Below, in pieces: positions 24,750 to 33,117 of a stretch of 64,000 bases of DNA (its first letter is position 1; each line of letters starts with the position of its first letter). The translations under genes and the position numbers were made by a program. Below the pieces are notes generated by a model that saw only the letters and a program-made list of their open reading frames with translations, was not told where the DNA came from and did not search any database. Source of the DNA: Candidatus Avirikenella pullistercoris (GTDB lineage: Bacteria; Bacteroidota; Bacteroidia; Bacteroidales; Rikenellaceae); contig DVIX01000075.1 of the NCBI GenBank assembly GCA_018710935.1, positions 1 through 64,000 of the forward strand, given 5' to 3'.

Positions 24750-24780
24750 ACAAGGCGGTACCGGTCTCGGGCCGCCTTGT
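24750..24780 (+). terminator. Terminator of the redox operon
   Basis: A 9-bp G+C-rich stem (ACAAGGCGG with CCGCCTTGT) 17 bases after the tatA stop. The T-run is weak (CGTTTAT). Confidence 0.6.
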
Positions 24781-24929
24781 CGTTTATACGAACGATTTAA
24801 CCGCCACAAGAAACGGTACATATTTCGAGCCTATTCCGATTATATGAATTATCCTCCGAATTTTACGATTTATGGCACCGATATTGTTTGCCTATAAATA
24901 AACTTTACAAACATTCTAAACAAATACAC

Positions 24930-25601
24930 ATGAATCTACTTAAATACAGCCGTATAGCACTCATATTGAGTCTTGGCTTCCTATCCGTATCATTAAACAA
25001 AACTTACGGACAAACCGTAACGGAACGATTTAAAATAATTCAACTACCCTATGCAACCGATGCATTAGAACCGGTTATCAGTAAAGAAACCATTGATTAT
25101 CATTATGGTAAACACTTACAAGGGTACGTAAATAATCTTAATAAACTTATTGCCGGAACAAAATTCGAGAATGCCCCTCTCGAAATAATCGTAACGGAAT
25201 CGGACGGGAGTCTTTTTAACAATGCAGGGCAAACACTAAACCATAATCTCTATTTTACTCAATTTTCCCCTGAAGGAGGAGGAAAACCCGTAGGGAAACT
25301 GGCTGATGCAATCAATAAGAAATGGGGCTCTTTCGAAAATTTTCAAAAAGCTTTTACAGATGCCGGGAACGGATTATTCGGCTCCGGTTGGGTATGGTTA
25401 GCCAAAGATAAAAAAGGGGACCTGTTCATCACGCAGGAAATAAACGGAAGCAACCCGATTGTAAAAGGACTCACTCCTCTACTGGGGTTCGACGTATGGG
25501 AACATGCCTACTATATAGATTACCGGAATAATCGGGCAGGCCATATCAACGCATTATGGGATATCATAGATTGGGAAACCGTAAACCAAAGATACCAATA
25601 A
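24930..25601 (+). CDS. sodB: Exported Fe/Mn superoxide dismutase
   Basis: The 223-residue enzyme disproportionates superoxide. I start it at the ATG at 24930, which gives a Sec signal peptide (MNLLKYSRIALILSLGFL... TYGQ). A longer start at 24888 would precede the signal. The enzyme core follows, with metal ligands H58, H105, D188 and H192 (YHYGKHLQ, NNAGQTLNH, DVWEHAYY). The K-H-L (not K-H-H) and N-N-A-G-Q spellings match the Bacteroides Fe/Mn cambialistic enzyme. That enzyme is cytosolic, so the signal peptide here is unusual. A separate cytosolic copy elsewhere in the genome is likely. It ends at a strong terminator. Confidence 0.93.
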   Translation: MNLLKYSRIALILSLGFLSVSLNKTYGQTVTERFKIIQLPYATDALEPVISKETIDYHYGKHLQGYVNNLNKLIAGTKFENAPLEIIVTESDGSLFNNAGQTLNHNLYFTQFSPEGGGKPVGKLADAINKKWGSFENFQKAFTDAGNGLFGSGWVWLAKDKKGDLFITQEINGSNPIVKGLTPLLGFDVWEHAYYIDYRNNRAGHINALWDIIDWETVNQRYQ

Positions 25602-25683
25602 CCGATTTTGTGACATCAACAAAACAAAGTAATAATTACCGGAAACAAATTCCATTGTCCCTCCAATACAACGAAACACTATA

Positions 25684-25725
25684 AAAAAGAGGCTCTTTAC
25701 AAAAGAAAGTAAAGAGCCTCTTTTT
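25684..25725 (+). terminator. Strong terminator after the superoxide dismutase gene
   Basis: A perfect 17-bp stem (AAAAAGAGGCTCTTTAC and its complement), 8-base loop and T5 end. It is symmetrical, so it can also end the convergent lipoprotein gene. Confidence 0.92.
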
Positions 25726-25762
25726 CTCGAGTCCAATTATTTTTCCCTTTCTCGAAAAGCGG

Positions 25763-26263
25763 CTAAAACCCTATATTTCCGAAAGAATCCAATAAATCTT
25801 CCGCATTCAGCAAAGAAAGTATATCTTTCAAAGGTGCCCGTTCTATCACTATTCTTTTCCCGAAAATTCCCTGTTTAAACCGTCCCCGTACCGTACACAA
25901 CAGATTTTCCGGTTTTTTCAAAGCTGCTCCCGCAGCAACAGCACCTATTATTCCTCCCTTTAAATGTACGGCGACCGGCACGGATAATTCCGTTACACCT
26001 TTTCCTATTTTAACCGGTTCCGGCAATGAAAAAGAGACGAAATAAGTAGTCGAATTAGGAGTCATTACTTCTATATCAAAACTTTTGATCGTAATGCGGG
26101 ATGAATTATTCTCTACCGTCAATAAAACCTCTGCTGCAATATTCCCTGTAATAGAAGCATCTGTGCGGATTCCGTCCACAGAGATTATCTTTACATCGTC
26201 CACCCGCGCACAGGAAACAAAGGCAAACAACAGAATAAGACACAAAACAAAACTCCTTCTCAT
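25763..26263 (-). CDS. Lipoprotein with an LEA14 / WHy-like beta domain
   Basis: The 166-residue protein has a lipobox at FAFVSC (Cys at residue 18), so it is a lipid-anchored outer- or inner-membrane lipoprotein. The mature part VKIISVDGIRTDASITGNIAAEVLLTVENNSSRITIKSFDIEVM... ITELSVPVAVHLKGG has the pattern of LEA14/WHy domains. In these a beta sandwich contains a conserved 'V-x-N-P/N' turn (here VENNSS) and a second strand with V-P-V. It stands alone between the superoxide dismutase terminator and repeat region A. The promoter-like boxes in that repeat are 23 bases upstream. The function is unknown. Confidence 0.75.
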   Translation of the reverse strand: MRRSFVLCLILLFAFVSCARVDDVKIISVDGIRTDASITGNIAAEVLLTVENNSSRITIKSFDIEVMTPNSTTYFVSFSLPEPVKIGKGVTELSVPVAVHLKGGIIGAVAAGAALKKPENLLCTVRGRFKQGIFGKRIVIERAPLKDILSLLNAEDLLDSFGNIGF

Positions 26264-26285
26264 AGATTCTCTATTAAAAACGATT

Positions 26286-26319
26286 CAAATATAGTGAAAG
26301 GTGAGAGATAAAAGTCAAA
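26286..26319 (-). promoter_or_regulatory. Promoter-like boxes inside repeat unit A1
   Basis: On the minus strand TTTG (26319-26316), 22 bases, then TATATTTG (26293-26286), a full TAnnTTTG match. It is 23 bases before the lipoprotein ATG. The spacing is slightly longer than usual. Confidence 0.5.
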
Positions 26320-26457
26320 TTTATTTGAGCTTTTATCCGAACCGCGTCCTATATTCTTTAAATATAGTGAAAGGTGAGAGCAATCGAAAAGAAATTTTTT
26401 TCTTAAAAGATTGCCGAGCCGCATCTTATATTATTCAAATATAGCGAAAGGCAAGAG

Positions 26458-26496
26458 ATAAAAGCGGTCGAAAATAAAATTTTCGGCCGCTTTTAT
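26458..26496 (-). terminator. Terminator of the ftsZ transcript
   Basis: An 18-bp stem with one G-U pair, ATAAAAGCGGTCGAAAAT paired with its complement, and an AAA loop, 20 bases after the ftsZ stop. It is also the end of repeat unit A3. Confidence 0.8.
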
Positions 26497-26515
26497 TAAA
26501 TCATGTACTTATATA

Positions 26516-28189
26516 TTAAATATCATCTTTAATGGAAAGCCGCGATACCTTTTTATTCTGGGGATCGCCTTTAGGCGTTATCAGCATCTTACGCCTCTGG
26601 TATGCCGGAGCATCTTCCAACTCATCGATAGACATCTCTTTGCTGGCAGAAGAAGCACCTTTCGATTCCGGCATGAATACCGGAGATTCCTCATACGAAG
26701 CCTGACGTTCCGGCGCAGCAAAATCAATATCCTGGAATAATACACCTCCTTTACGGTCTTTCAAGGTACGTTCCACTGCTTCACGTACCTCTACCGAAAA
26801 CTCCTCATCGGTTTTAACAGGCTCTTTTACTTCTTCTTCGTCATCGAGCGACAAAACCTTCTTCTCCACTTTCTGTACGGATTGCTCCGTTACCTCATGC
26901 ACATTTTCCTGTCCTTCGGTCCCCTTATATACTACACGAAATCCGTCTTCGTCCTCATCCTCCAGCTTTTTCGCAACCTGTCCGTTATCCTCCGGATCAT
27001 CCATGGAAAGTTTTATTATCGGCTGTTGCACCGCCTGTTTTTGTTCAATACGATCACCTATCGTTTTCGGGATAATCAACTCTTTTTTAGGGTTATCCAA
27101 TATATGCGGTTTTACCGCCTCATCCAATAACTCCTCGGGTGTAGCCGTCGATTTGCTGTGTTCCTTCATCATATGGCGCCCGAAGTCCTCACGACTCTCT
27201 TTGCTTTCAAAACCCGTTGCGATAATAACGACGCTCACTTCGTTCTCTTTCAAAGCATCGTCGTATCCGGCACCCCATATCAATGAAGCGGAACTTCCTG
27301 CCGCAGCCTGAACATGCTCGATAATATCATACACCTCATTCATCTTCAACTCTTTATCGCGCCATGAAATATTGACGAGGATATTTTTTGCACCCTGTAT
27401 ATTGTTCTGATTCAACAACGGAGAAAGCAATGCCTGTTCTGTCAGTTCCACCGCGATATTTTCCGTTCCTATTTGCGAAACGGCAAATCCCATCAACGCC
27501 ACCCCGCTATTGCTCATCGTCTCCTGCACATCGGCAAAATCGACATTCAGTTGATGTTCTTTCGTAATAATTTCGGCGATACCCTTTGCCGCTGTCGCCA
27601 ATATATCATCCGCTTTACCGAAGGCCTCCGTAAAAGTCAGTTCCCCATACATCTTATTGATATTCTCATTATCGATAATCAATAAAGAATCGACATGTTT
27701 ACGCATCTCTTCGATACCCAATGTAGCCTGTGTAATCCGTTTCAACCCTTCGGTACGGAACGGAATCGTCACGATAGCAACCGTCAATATATCGAGTTCT
27801 TTAGCTATCTCAGCAATTACCGGCGCAGCACCGGTTCCTGTTCCTCCCCCCATTCCTGCGGTAATGAATACCATTTTCACACCGCTCTCTTCCAACGCCT
27901 TTTTTATATCGTCGCGGCTCTCTTCCGCAGCATCACGCCCCCGTTCCGGTTTATTACCGGCACCGAGTCCCTGCGTCAGATTACGCCCCAACTGCATCTT
28001 CAAAGGAATAGGACTTTTAGTAAGCGCCTGGGCATCGGTATTACACGCCATAAACATAACGTTGTGAATACCCAGATTATACATATATTTTACTGCGTTA
28101 CCTCCACCCCCTCCGACACCGATAACCATTATTTTGGAAGCCGCTGCATCCGAACCCGCCAAATCTACGCAGTCTATAATCTCATTCAT
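26516..28189 (-). CDS. ftsZ: Cell division GTPase FtsZ
   Basis: This tubulin-like GTPase forms the Z-ring. The 557-residue protein is long for the family because of a C-terminal extension. The GTPase core has GVGGGGGNAVKYMYNLG (about 24-40), VFITAGMGGGTGTGAAPVIAEIAKE and the synergy loop NVDFADV. From about residue 330 on comes a charged, low-complexity linker of about 200 residues, unusual in length but normal for Bacteroidota, ending KGDPQNKKVSRLSIKDDI, which is the likely FtsA-binding tail. It is the last gene of the murE-to-ftsZ run, 91 bases after ftsA. The terminator at 26458-26496 follows. Confidence 0.97.
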   Translation of the reverse strand: MNEIIDCVDLAGSDAAASKIMVIGVGGGGGNAVKYMYNLGIHNVMFMACNTDAQALTKSPIPLKMQLGRNLTQGLGAGNKPERGRDAAEESRDDIKKALEESGVKMVFITAGMGGGTGTGAAPVIAEIAKELDILTVAIVTIPFRTEGLKRITQATLGIEEMRKHVDSLLIIDNENINKMYGELTFTEAFGKADDILATAAKGIAEIITKEHQLNVDFADVQETMSNSGVALMGFAVSQIGTENIAVELTEQALLSPLLNQNNIQGAKNILVNISWRDKELKMNEVYDIIEHVQAAAGSSASLIWGAGYDDALKENEVSVVIIATGFESKESREDFGRHMMKEHSKSTATPEELLDEAVKPHILDNPKKELIIPKTIGDRIEQKQAVQQPIIKLSMDDPEDNGQVAKKLEDEDEDGFRVVYKGTEGQENVHEVTEQSVQKVEKKVLSLDDEEEVKEPVKTDEEFSVEVREAVERTLKDRKGGVLFQDIDFAAPERQASYEESPVFMPESKGASSASKEMSIDELEDAPAYQRRKMLITPKGDPQNKKVSRLSIKDDI

Positions 28190-28280
28190 ATACGAAAACC
28201 TTTATGTTAAGTAACAGAATTTATCTCTATCTCATACAGCCTGCCCGAAACCGGACAATACCGCACACAATCGTTCCTAT

Positions 28281-29717
28281 TTAAAAGTTATTATCTTCCA
28301 ATTCGTCATCCTGCGGATCGATAATACCTTTCACTTTCCCTACCGTATTTTTCAACCAACCCCCGAATCCCCGGCGTTCATGCGTTTCATGCTGGGATTC
28401 ATCATGAGGTACTTCCACCTGCGGCAACACAGTATCCGTATCTTCGGCCGGCTGGTCGAACAAATAGCCCTGCTGCTGCCCGCTATGGATTCCTCCTTCG
28501 GCAAACTGTTCGTAAACCGATTCTACCGGTTTCGACTTTTTAAAAGCAATCGTCTTGGTCGGACGGCCTATTACCGCTCCTTTCAACAACAATCCTACCG
28601 CAGTGGAATACATCGGGCTGTTCACCTTTTCTACACTGTCCGCAGTAACATAAAGGTCGGGAACCGCTATCCGCACTTCACATTTCAAATGGCGAGCGAA
28701 CAGTTTATCCAAATCCTTCAACTGGGCACCTCCTCCAGTAAGAACGATACCACCGCTCAGCTTACCTTTATAACCAACCCGTTCTATGATCTCTTCCAAC
28801 CGTTCGATAACATCCATCATACGTGCTTCGATAATCGATGCCAACGTTTTTTGAGAAATCTCCTTGGACGGGGTACTGTTGATACTCGGCAATGTTATCA
28901 CCTGATTTTCCGGAACGGAATCGCTCATGGCACTGCCGAATTTTACTTTCAGCTTTTCCACCAACCGCTCCAATACGCCACACGATTTAATATCCTTATT
29001 GATAATATTTCCCCCGATAGGAATTACACCGAGGTAACGAATCGTCTTATCGTAATAAATACAAATATCGCAGGTTCCTCCTCCGATATCCACTACTGCG
29101 ACGCCCAACTCTTTCTCATCATCGACCAACACCGCCTCGGCAGATGCCAACGAATTCAGAATCACATCGACAATATTTACATCCGCCCGGCGCATACAAC
29201 GATCGACTAATGCCAGGTTATTTTTATCGCCGGTAATGATATTGAACACTCCGGCCAACCGTTTTCCGACCATTCCCACCGGATGGCTGATATCGGGGTC
29301 GTCGTCCAAAATATAATTCTGAGGCAAGATATGTATAATCACCTCTCCGGGAGGGACCGAAATATTGCGCATATCGTCGCTCAAACGCAATACATCGTCC
29401 TCACGCACTTCCCCTTCCCGATTCGTAACGGAAACATAACCGGAATGCTGCTCACATTTTATATGTTGGCCGGAAAGACCTACGTATGCCTCGCAAACTT
29501 TTATTCCATACTCTTTTTCAATGGCTAACAACGATTCCTTTACCGCATTCACTATCTGATCGGTATTTTTCACATCCCCTCTTGCCATGCCGTTCGACTT
29601 AACGCACGAACTCGCCACAATACTAATCTTTCCGTCCTCTGCTTTTTTCCCGATAAGGGTAACTACGTTGCTCGTACCCATATCTATCGCTACTATGTAA
29701 TTAGCCTCTTTTTCCAT
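28281..29717 (-). CDS. ftsA: Cell division protein FtsA
   Basis: This actin-family protein tethers FtsZ to the inner membrane. The 478 residues show the phosphate-1 loop YIVAIDMGTSNVV, phosphate-2 VAVVDIGGGTCDICIY and the adenosine motif SGGIVLTGGGAQLKDLDKL. The FtsA-specific domain 1C (about 85-165) has CEAYVGLSGQHI and SVTNREGEV. The C-terminal end GWLKNTVGKVKGI is the amphipathic membrane helix, preceded by a Q/E/D-rich linker. It is typical except for this linker. It lies between ftsQ (60-base gap) and ftsZ (91-base gap). Confidence 0.96.
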   Translation of the reverse strand: MEKEANYIVAIDMGTSNVVTLIGKKAEDGKISIVASSCVKSNGMARGDVKNTDQIVNAVKESLLAIEKEYGIKVCEAYVGLSGQHIKCEQHSGYVSVTNREGEVREDDVLRLSDDMRNISVPPGEVIIHILPQNYILDDDPDISHPVGMVGKRLAGVFNIITGDKNNLALVDRCMRRADVNIVDVILNSLASAEAVLVDDEKELGVAVVDIGGGTCDICIYYDKTIRYLGVIPIGGNIINKDIKSCGVLERLVEKLKVKFGSAMSDSVPENQVITLPSINSTPSKEISQKTLASIIEARMMDVIERLEEIIERVGYKGKLSGGIVLTGGGAQLKDLDKLFARHLKCEVRIAVPDLYVTADSVEKVNSPMYSTAVGLLLKGAVIGRPTKTIAFKKSKPVESVYEQFAEGGIHSGQQQGYLFDQPAEDTDTVLPQVEVPHDESQHETHERRGFGGWLKNTVGKVKGIIDPQDDELEDNNF

Positions 29718-29777
29718 AAATTATTTTTAAATTACACCGGTTTATCGTTATGCCGTTCATCGTTATTAATCTTCGCC

Positions 29778-30575
29778 TTATCTGCAAACCGCCATATCGT
29801 CAAACTTCAAATCGATCACCTTGTAACGGTTCCAGCCGACACTTTTTAACTCTTTCAGGTAGAATACCTTCAATTTCCGCAGGTACTTCTCAAAATCGCC
29901 CAAATCGTTTTCTTCGCACAATATCACCACATGTGCTCCCACACGCGGAATCAGCTCTATTTCTCCCTTGTCATTCAGGTTAATCTGAGCGATTTGGCTA
30001 TTCCAAAAGGCATCATTCCCTACCCATTTTACAAAGTTAAGCAGATTATCTATAAAAATATAATTTTTATAGATATTTTTATCAATTTCTTTCACAGCTA
30101 TCTTACTTTCGTACAACGAGTCGCTAAGCGTTACCAAAGGGACATCCGCAATAAAATAACCGCACAGAGGCAAAACTCTCCCGTTTTCGTCTATATAGAT
30201 ATTCCGCCCTGTCCCCGTAGATATTCTGACAACCGGCTCGCATTGTTCGATATTCACCCACAAAATCCCTTCCAAATCCTTATATATCTGCACTTCTTTT
30301 ACATATTCCATACTGTCGAAATAGTTTTCCAATGCCCTGACATCCGTATCTGCAACCGTTCCGACATATCTTCCAAGGCTATCGCTTTCCAACCGGCTCC
30401 GTATCATCTCAGGCGTAATAAAACCTATGCGGCTGCTGTCTTTCACCGTAATATGAAACCGGTTTATCGCCCTGGTATTGCGTTCCCCTCCCACATAGAG
30501 GCCGCCTCCGATAAGTGCAGCCCCCAAAAACAACAACAGGACAATATCCCACAATATACCTCTCTGCTTTCGCAT
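29778..30575 (-). CDS. ftsQ: Cell division protein FtsQ/DivIB
   Basis: The 265-residue bitopic protein links early and late parts of the divisome. I start it at the ATG at 30575 (MRKQRGILWDIVLLLFLG); a TTG three codons earlier is less likely. It has one membrane helix at about 9-29, then a POTRA domain (about 40-115: FHITVKDSSRIGFITPEMIRSRL... ALENYFDSMEYVKEVQIYKDLEGILWVNIEQCEPVVRI) and a beta domain containing YIDENGRVLPL. Sequence is poorly conserved, as usual for FtsQ, and the assignment rests on topology, POTRA pattern and position between murC (12-base gap) and ftsA. Confidence 0.92.
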   Translation of the reverse strand: MRKQRGILWDIVLLLFLGAALIGGGLYVGGERNTRAINRFHITVKDSSRIGFITPEMIRSRLESDSLGRYVGTVADTDVRALENYFDSMEYVKEVQIYKDLEGILWVNIEQCEPVVRISTGTGRNIYIDENGRVLPLCGYFIADVPLVTLSDSLYESKIAVKEIDKNIYKNYIFIDNLLNFVKWVGNDAFWNSQIAQINLNDKGEIELIPRVGAHVVILCEENDLGDFEKYLRKLKVFYLKELKSVGWNRYKVIDLKFDDMAVCR

Positions 30576-30587
30576 TGCAACCAATAA

Positions 30588-31982
30588 CTATCTTTTTTGT
30601 TTCAACAGGTTATAAATCGGTTCGCAAAAAGCGTCGATATCCCCCGCTCCGAAAGTAATCAAAATATCCAAATCCATTTTTTCAAGCACACCCATCAATT
30701 CCGTTTTGGGAACCAATCTTTTATTCGGAATCGCCACCTTATCGAGAATCATTCGGCTGCTTACGCCCTCGATAGGCTCTTCCCTCGCCGGATAAATCGG
30801 AATCAGAAGCAACTCATCCACCAAAGAAAGGCTTTCCGCAAAACCGTCTGCAAAATCTCTCGTACGGGTATATAAATGCGGCTGAAAAACCGCCGTTACC
30901 TTCCGACCGGGAAACATCTCACGAACCGACTCTATCGCAGCACGCAACTCTCTCGGATGATGTGCGTAATCATCCATATAAACTAACGAAGGAGTATTGA
31001 TATAAAAATCGAAACGGCGTTTTACTCCGCTAAACGAAGCAATCGCCTCCTTCAATTTTTCTTCATCGAAACCGGCTACCCATAAAAGGGAAACAGCCCC
31101 CACACAATTTTCCACATTGATATGGCCGGGAATTCCCAGTTTACACCCTTCGATAACCCGGTCGGGACAAACGATATCGAAATGATAAGAACCCGTCTCG
31201 TCGCACACAAGATTAACCGCATGAAAATCGGAAGCGACATCATCCAGGCTGTACGTATATATTTTTATCTCCTTATTCTCTATCCGTAAATCGATTCCTT
31301 TCCGGTAAACTAAGACACCTCCCTTTTTAATCTGCGAAACGAACTGTGAAAACGACTCTTTCAGGCTTTCATGGTTTTTATAAATGTCCAAATGGTCGGC
31401 ATCTACCGAAGTCACCAACGCTACGTCGGGATAGAGCCGTAAAAACGAACGGTCGAACTCATCCGCCTCTACCGCTACCCTGCGGCCGCGCCCCAACACC
31501 AGATTGGAATCGAAATTTTTGGAAATCCCTCCTAAAAAGGCATATCCTCCGCCTACCTCCCCGTTTTTGTCGTCGGCGGCCAATGCATTGAACCATGCCG
31601 TCATAGTGGTAGTCGTCGTTTTGCCATGCGTTCCTGCCACCGCCATTACATATTTTCCTTCGGTAACGGCTCCCAATATTTGAGACCGTTTCAGAACCTC
31701 AAATCCATGTTCCCGGAAATAAACCAGCTCGCTATGGCCGGCAGGCACAGCAGGTGTAAAAACAACCAACGTATCGGAAGGATTCAGAAATGCCGCATCT
31801 ACCTTTTGCATATCTTCCTCATAATGAACAGGAATTCCCTCTCTTTCCAGACTACGGGTAAGAGCGGTTTCCGTCCGGTCGTACCCGGCAACCTTTTTTC
31901 CCTGTTCCCGAAAATAACGGGCAAGAGAACTCATTCCGATACCTCCTATACCGATGAAATATACATTTTTAAAATCTGTCAT
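30588..31982 (-). CDS. murC: UDP-N-acetylmuramate--L-alanine ligase MurC
   Basis: This ATP-dependent ligase adds the first amino acid to UDP-MurNAc. The 464 residues start with the Rossmann loop VYFIGIGGIGMSSLARYF. The ATP loop is AGTHGKTTTTTM (about 115-126), the metal/carbamate region includes VAVEADEFDRSFL, and the C-terminal domain has VYMDDYAHHPRELRAAIES with the Mur-ligase D-Y-A-H-x-P box. Length is normal. It follows murG by 4 bases and precedes ftsQ by 12. Confidence 0.97.
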   Translation of the reverse strand: MTDFKNVYFIGIGGIGMSSLARYFREQGKKVAGYDRTETALTRSLEREGIPVHYEEDMQKVDAAFLNPSDTLVVFTPAVPAGHSELVYFREHGFEVLKRSQILGAVTEGKYVMAVAGTHGKTTTTTMTAWFNALAADDKNGEVGGGYAFLGGISKNFDSNLVLGRGRRVAVEADEFDRSFLRLYPDVALVTSVDADHLDIYKNHESLKESFSQFVSQIKKGGVLVYRKGIDLRIENKEIKIYTYSLDDVASDFHAVNLVCDETGSYHFDIVCPDRVIEGCKLGIPGHINVENCVGAVSLLWVAGFDEEKLKEAIASFSGVKRRFDFYINTPSLVYMDDYAHHPRELRAAIESVREMFPGRKVTAVFQPHLYTRTRDFADGFAESLSLVDELLLIPIYPAREEPIEGVSSRMILDKVAIPNKRLVPKTELMGVLEKMDLDILITFGAGDIDAFCEPIYNLLKQKR

Positions 31983-31986
31983 CGCT

Positions 31987-33117
31987 CTATTTTTTCAGAT
32001 ATTTTTTCTCCGCTTCCTCAAGCACGATATTTACCATAATATCGGCCGAATCACGTACTGCAAACTCCTTTATCTTCTGCGCCATTCCGGCTAATTTTTC
32101 TTTATCCGCAAGCAACGTTTCCGCAAAAGGCAACATTTTTTCCACCGCCTCCGCATCGCTCAACATCTCCGCAGCCCCTTTATCTACCAAAGAACGGGCA
32201 TTTTTAGTCTGGTGATCGTCCGTCACTCCGGAAGAAGGAATAAACAATGCCGGGACTCCTGCAAGCGAAAGCTCCGTCACCGTAGATGCCCCTGCCCGCG
32301 CAACCACCAAATCGGCAACCGCATAAGCATAATCCATCCGATCGATAAAAGGAGCCATCCAGACATTATCGCTGCCGGCATACGGTTTCATACGCTCTTT
32401 CATCTCCTCAAAATAATAACCGCCGACCTGCCATATCAGATTTATCTTTTTCTCCGAGACCAGCCTTTCCATATACTTCATAACGCTTTCGTTAATAACC
32501 CGCGCTCCCAAGCTGCCTCCCGTAACCAACAATATCGGACGTTCTTCCCGGAAACCGAAATATTCCAACGATTCCGGGCTTTTCTTTTGCAATCCATCGA
32601 AACGCCCCCTCACCGGATTGCCTGTAATTACGATTTTATCTTTTCCGAAAAACCGTTCCATATTATCGTAAGACACGCATACTCTATCCGCCTTTCTAGA
32701 AAGCATCCGATTCGCCATGCCCGCAAATGAATTTCCTTCCCATAAAACCGTAGGATATCCCATACGCTGCGCCTGCCACAACAACGGCAAACTGGCATAA
32801 CCGCCGAATCCCACCACTATATCAGGCTTAAACCCGCTGAGAACCTTCCGCGCCTTCAGAAGGCTCTGCATCACCCGGAACGGCACTTTCAGGTTTTTCA
32901 ATGTCAGACGGCGCTGCAATCCCACAACCGGAAGCCCTACTATCCGATATCCCAATGCAGGGACCTTCTGCATCTCCATTTTTCCCTCAGCGCCTACAAA
33001 AAGTACCTCTACATGTTCTTTACCCAAACGTTTTTCCAACGTTTCAACAACGGAAACGGCAGGATAAATATGTCCTCCCGTACCACCGCCGCTAACTATT
33101 ATCCTTATGTCTTTCAT
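31987..33117 (-). CDS. murG: Lipid II synthase MurG
   Basis: This membrane-associated glycosyltransferase adds GlcNAc to lipid I. The 376 residues start RIIVSGGGTGGHIYPA (G-loop 1). The motifs PDIVVGFGGYASLP and ILLVTGGSLGARVIN (G-loop 2) follow, then ADLVVARAGASTVTELSLAGVPALFIPSSG, which binds UDP-GlcNAc. Length is normal. Its first 26 bases overlap the end of ftsW, so the two are translationally linked. murC follows 4 bases after its stop. Confidence 0.97.
   Translation of the reverse strand: MKDIRIIVSGGGTGGHIYPAVSVVETLEKRLGKEHVEVLFVGAEGKMEMQKVPALGYRIVGLPVVGLQRRLTLKNLKVPFRVMQSLLKARKVLSGFKPDIVVGFGGYASLPLLWQAQRMGYPTVLWEGNSFAGMANRMLSRKADRVCVSYDNMERFFGKDKIVITGNPVRGRFDGLQKKSPESLEYFGFREERPILLVTGGSLGARVINESVMKYMERLVSEKKINLIWQVGGYYFEEMKERMKPYAGSDNVWMAPFIDRMDYAYAVADLVVARAGASTVTELSLAGVPALFIPSSGVTDDHQTKNARSLVDKGAAEMLSDAEAVEKMLPFAETLLADKEKLAGMAQKIKEFAVRDSADIMVNIVLEEAEKKYLKK

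Larger units (their letters stand above)
26286..26497. repeat. Hairpin repeat region A (three units)
   Basis: Three adjacent units begin CAAATATAGYGAAAGGY (26286), AAATATAGTGAAAGG (26360) and CAAATATAGCGAAAGG (26436). Units 1 and 2 end with TCCGAACCGCGTCCTATAT and TGCCGAGCCGCATCTTATAT. Between the arms lie variable inner stems, ATAAAAG/CTTTTAT in unit 1 and GCAATC/GATTGC in unit 2. Unit 3 lacks the right arm and ends instead in the hairpin at 26458-26496. The same element occurs at 53518 and 54984. The whole block lies between ftsZ and the lipoprotein gene, both on the minus strand. Confidence 0.85.

Noticed and set aside
26286-26497. CRISPR array
   Set aside because: The repeated units are palindromic with variable inner stems and unequal length. 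There are no uniform spacers and no cas genes nearby.
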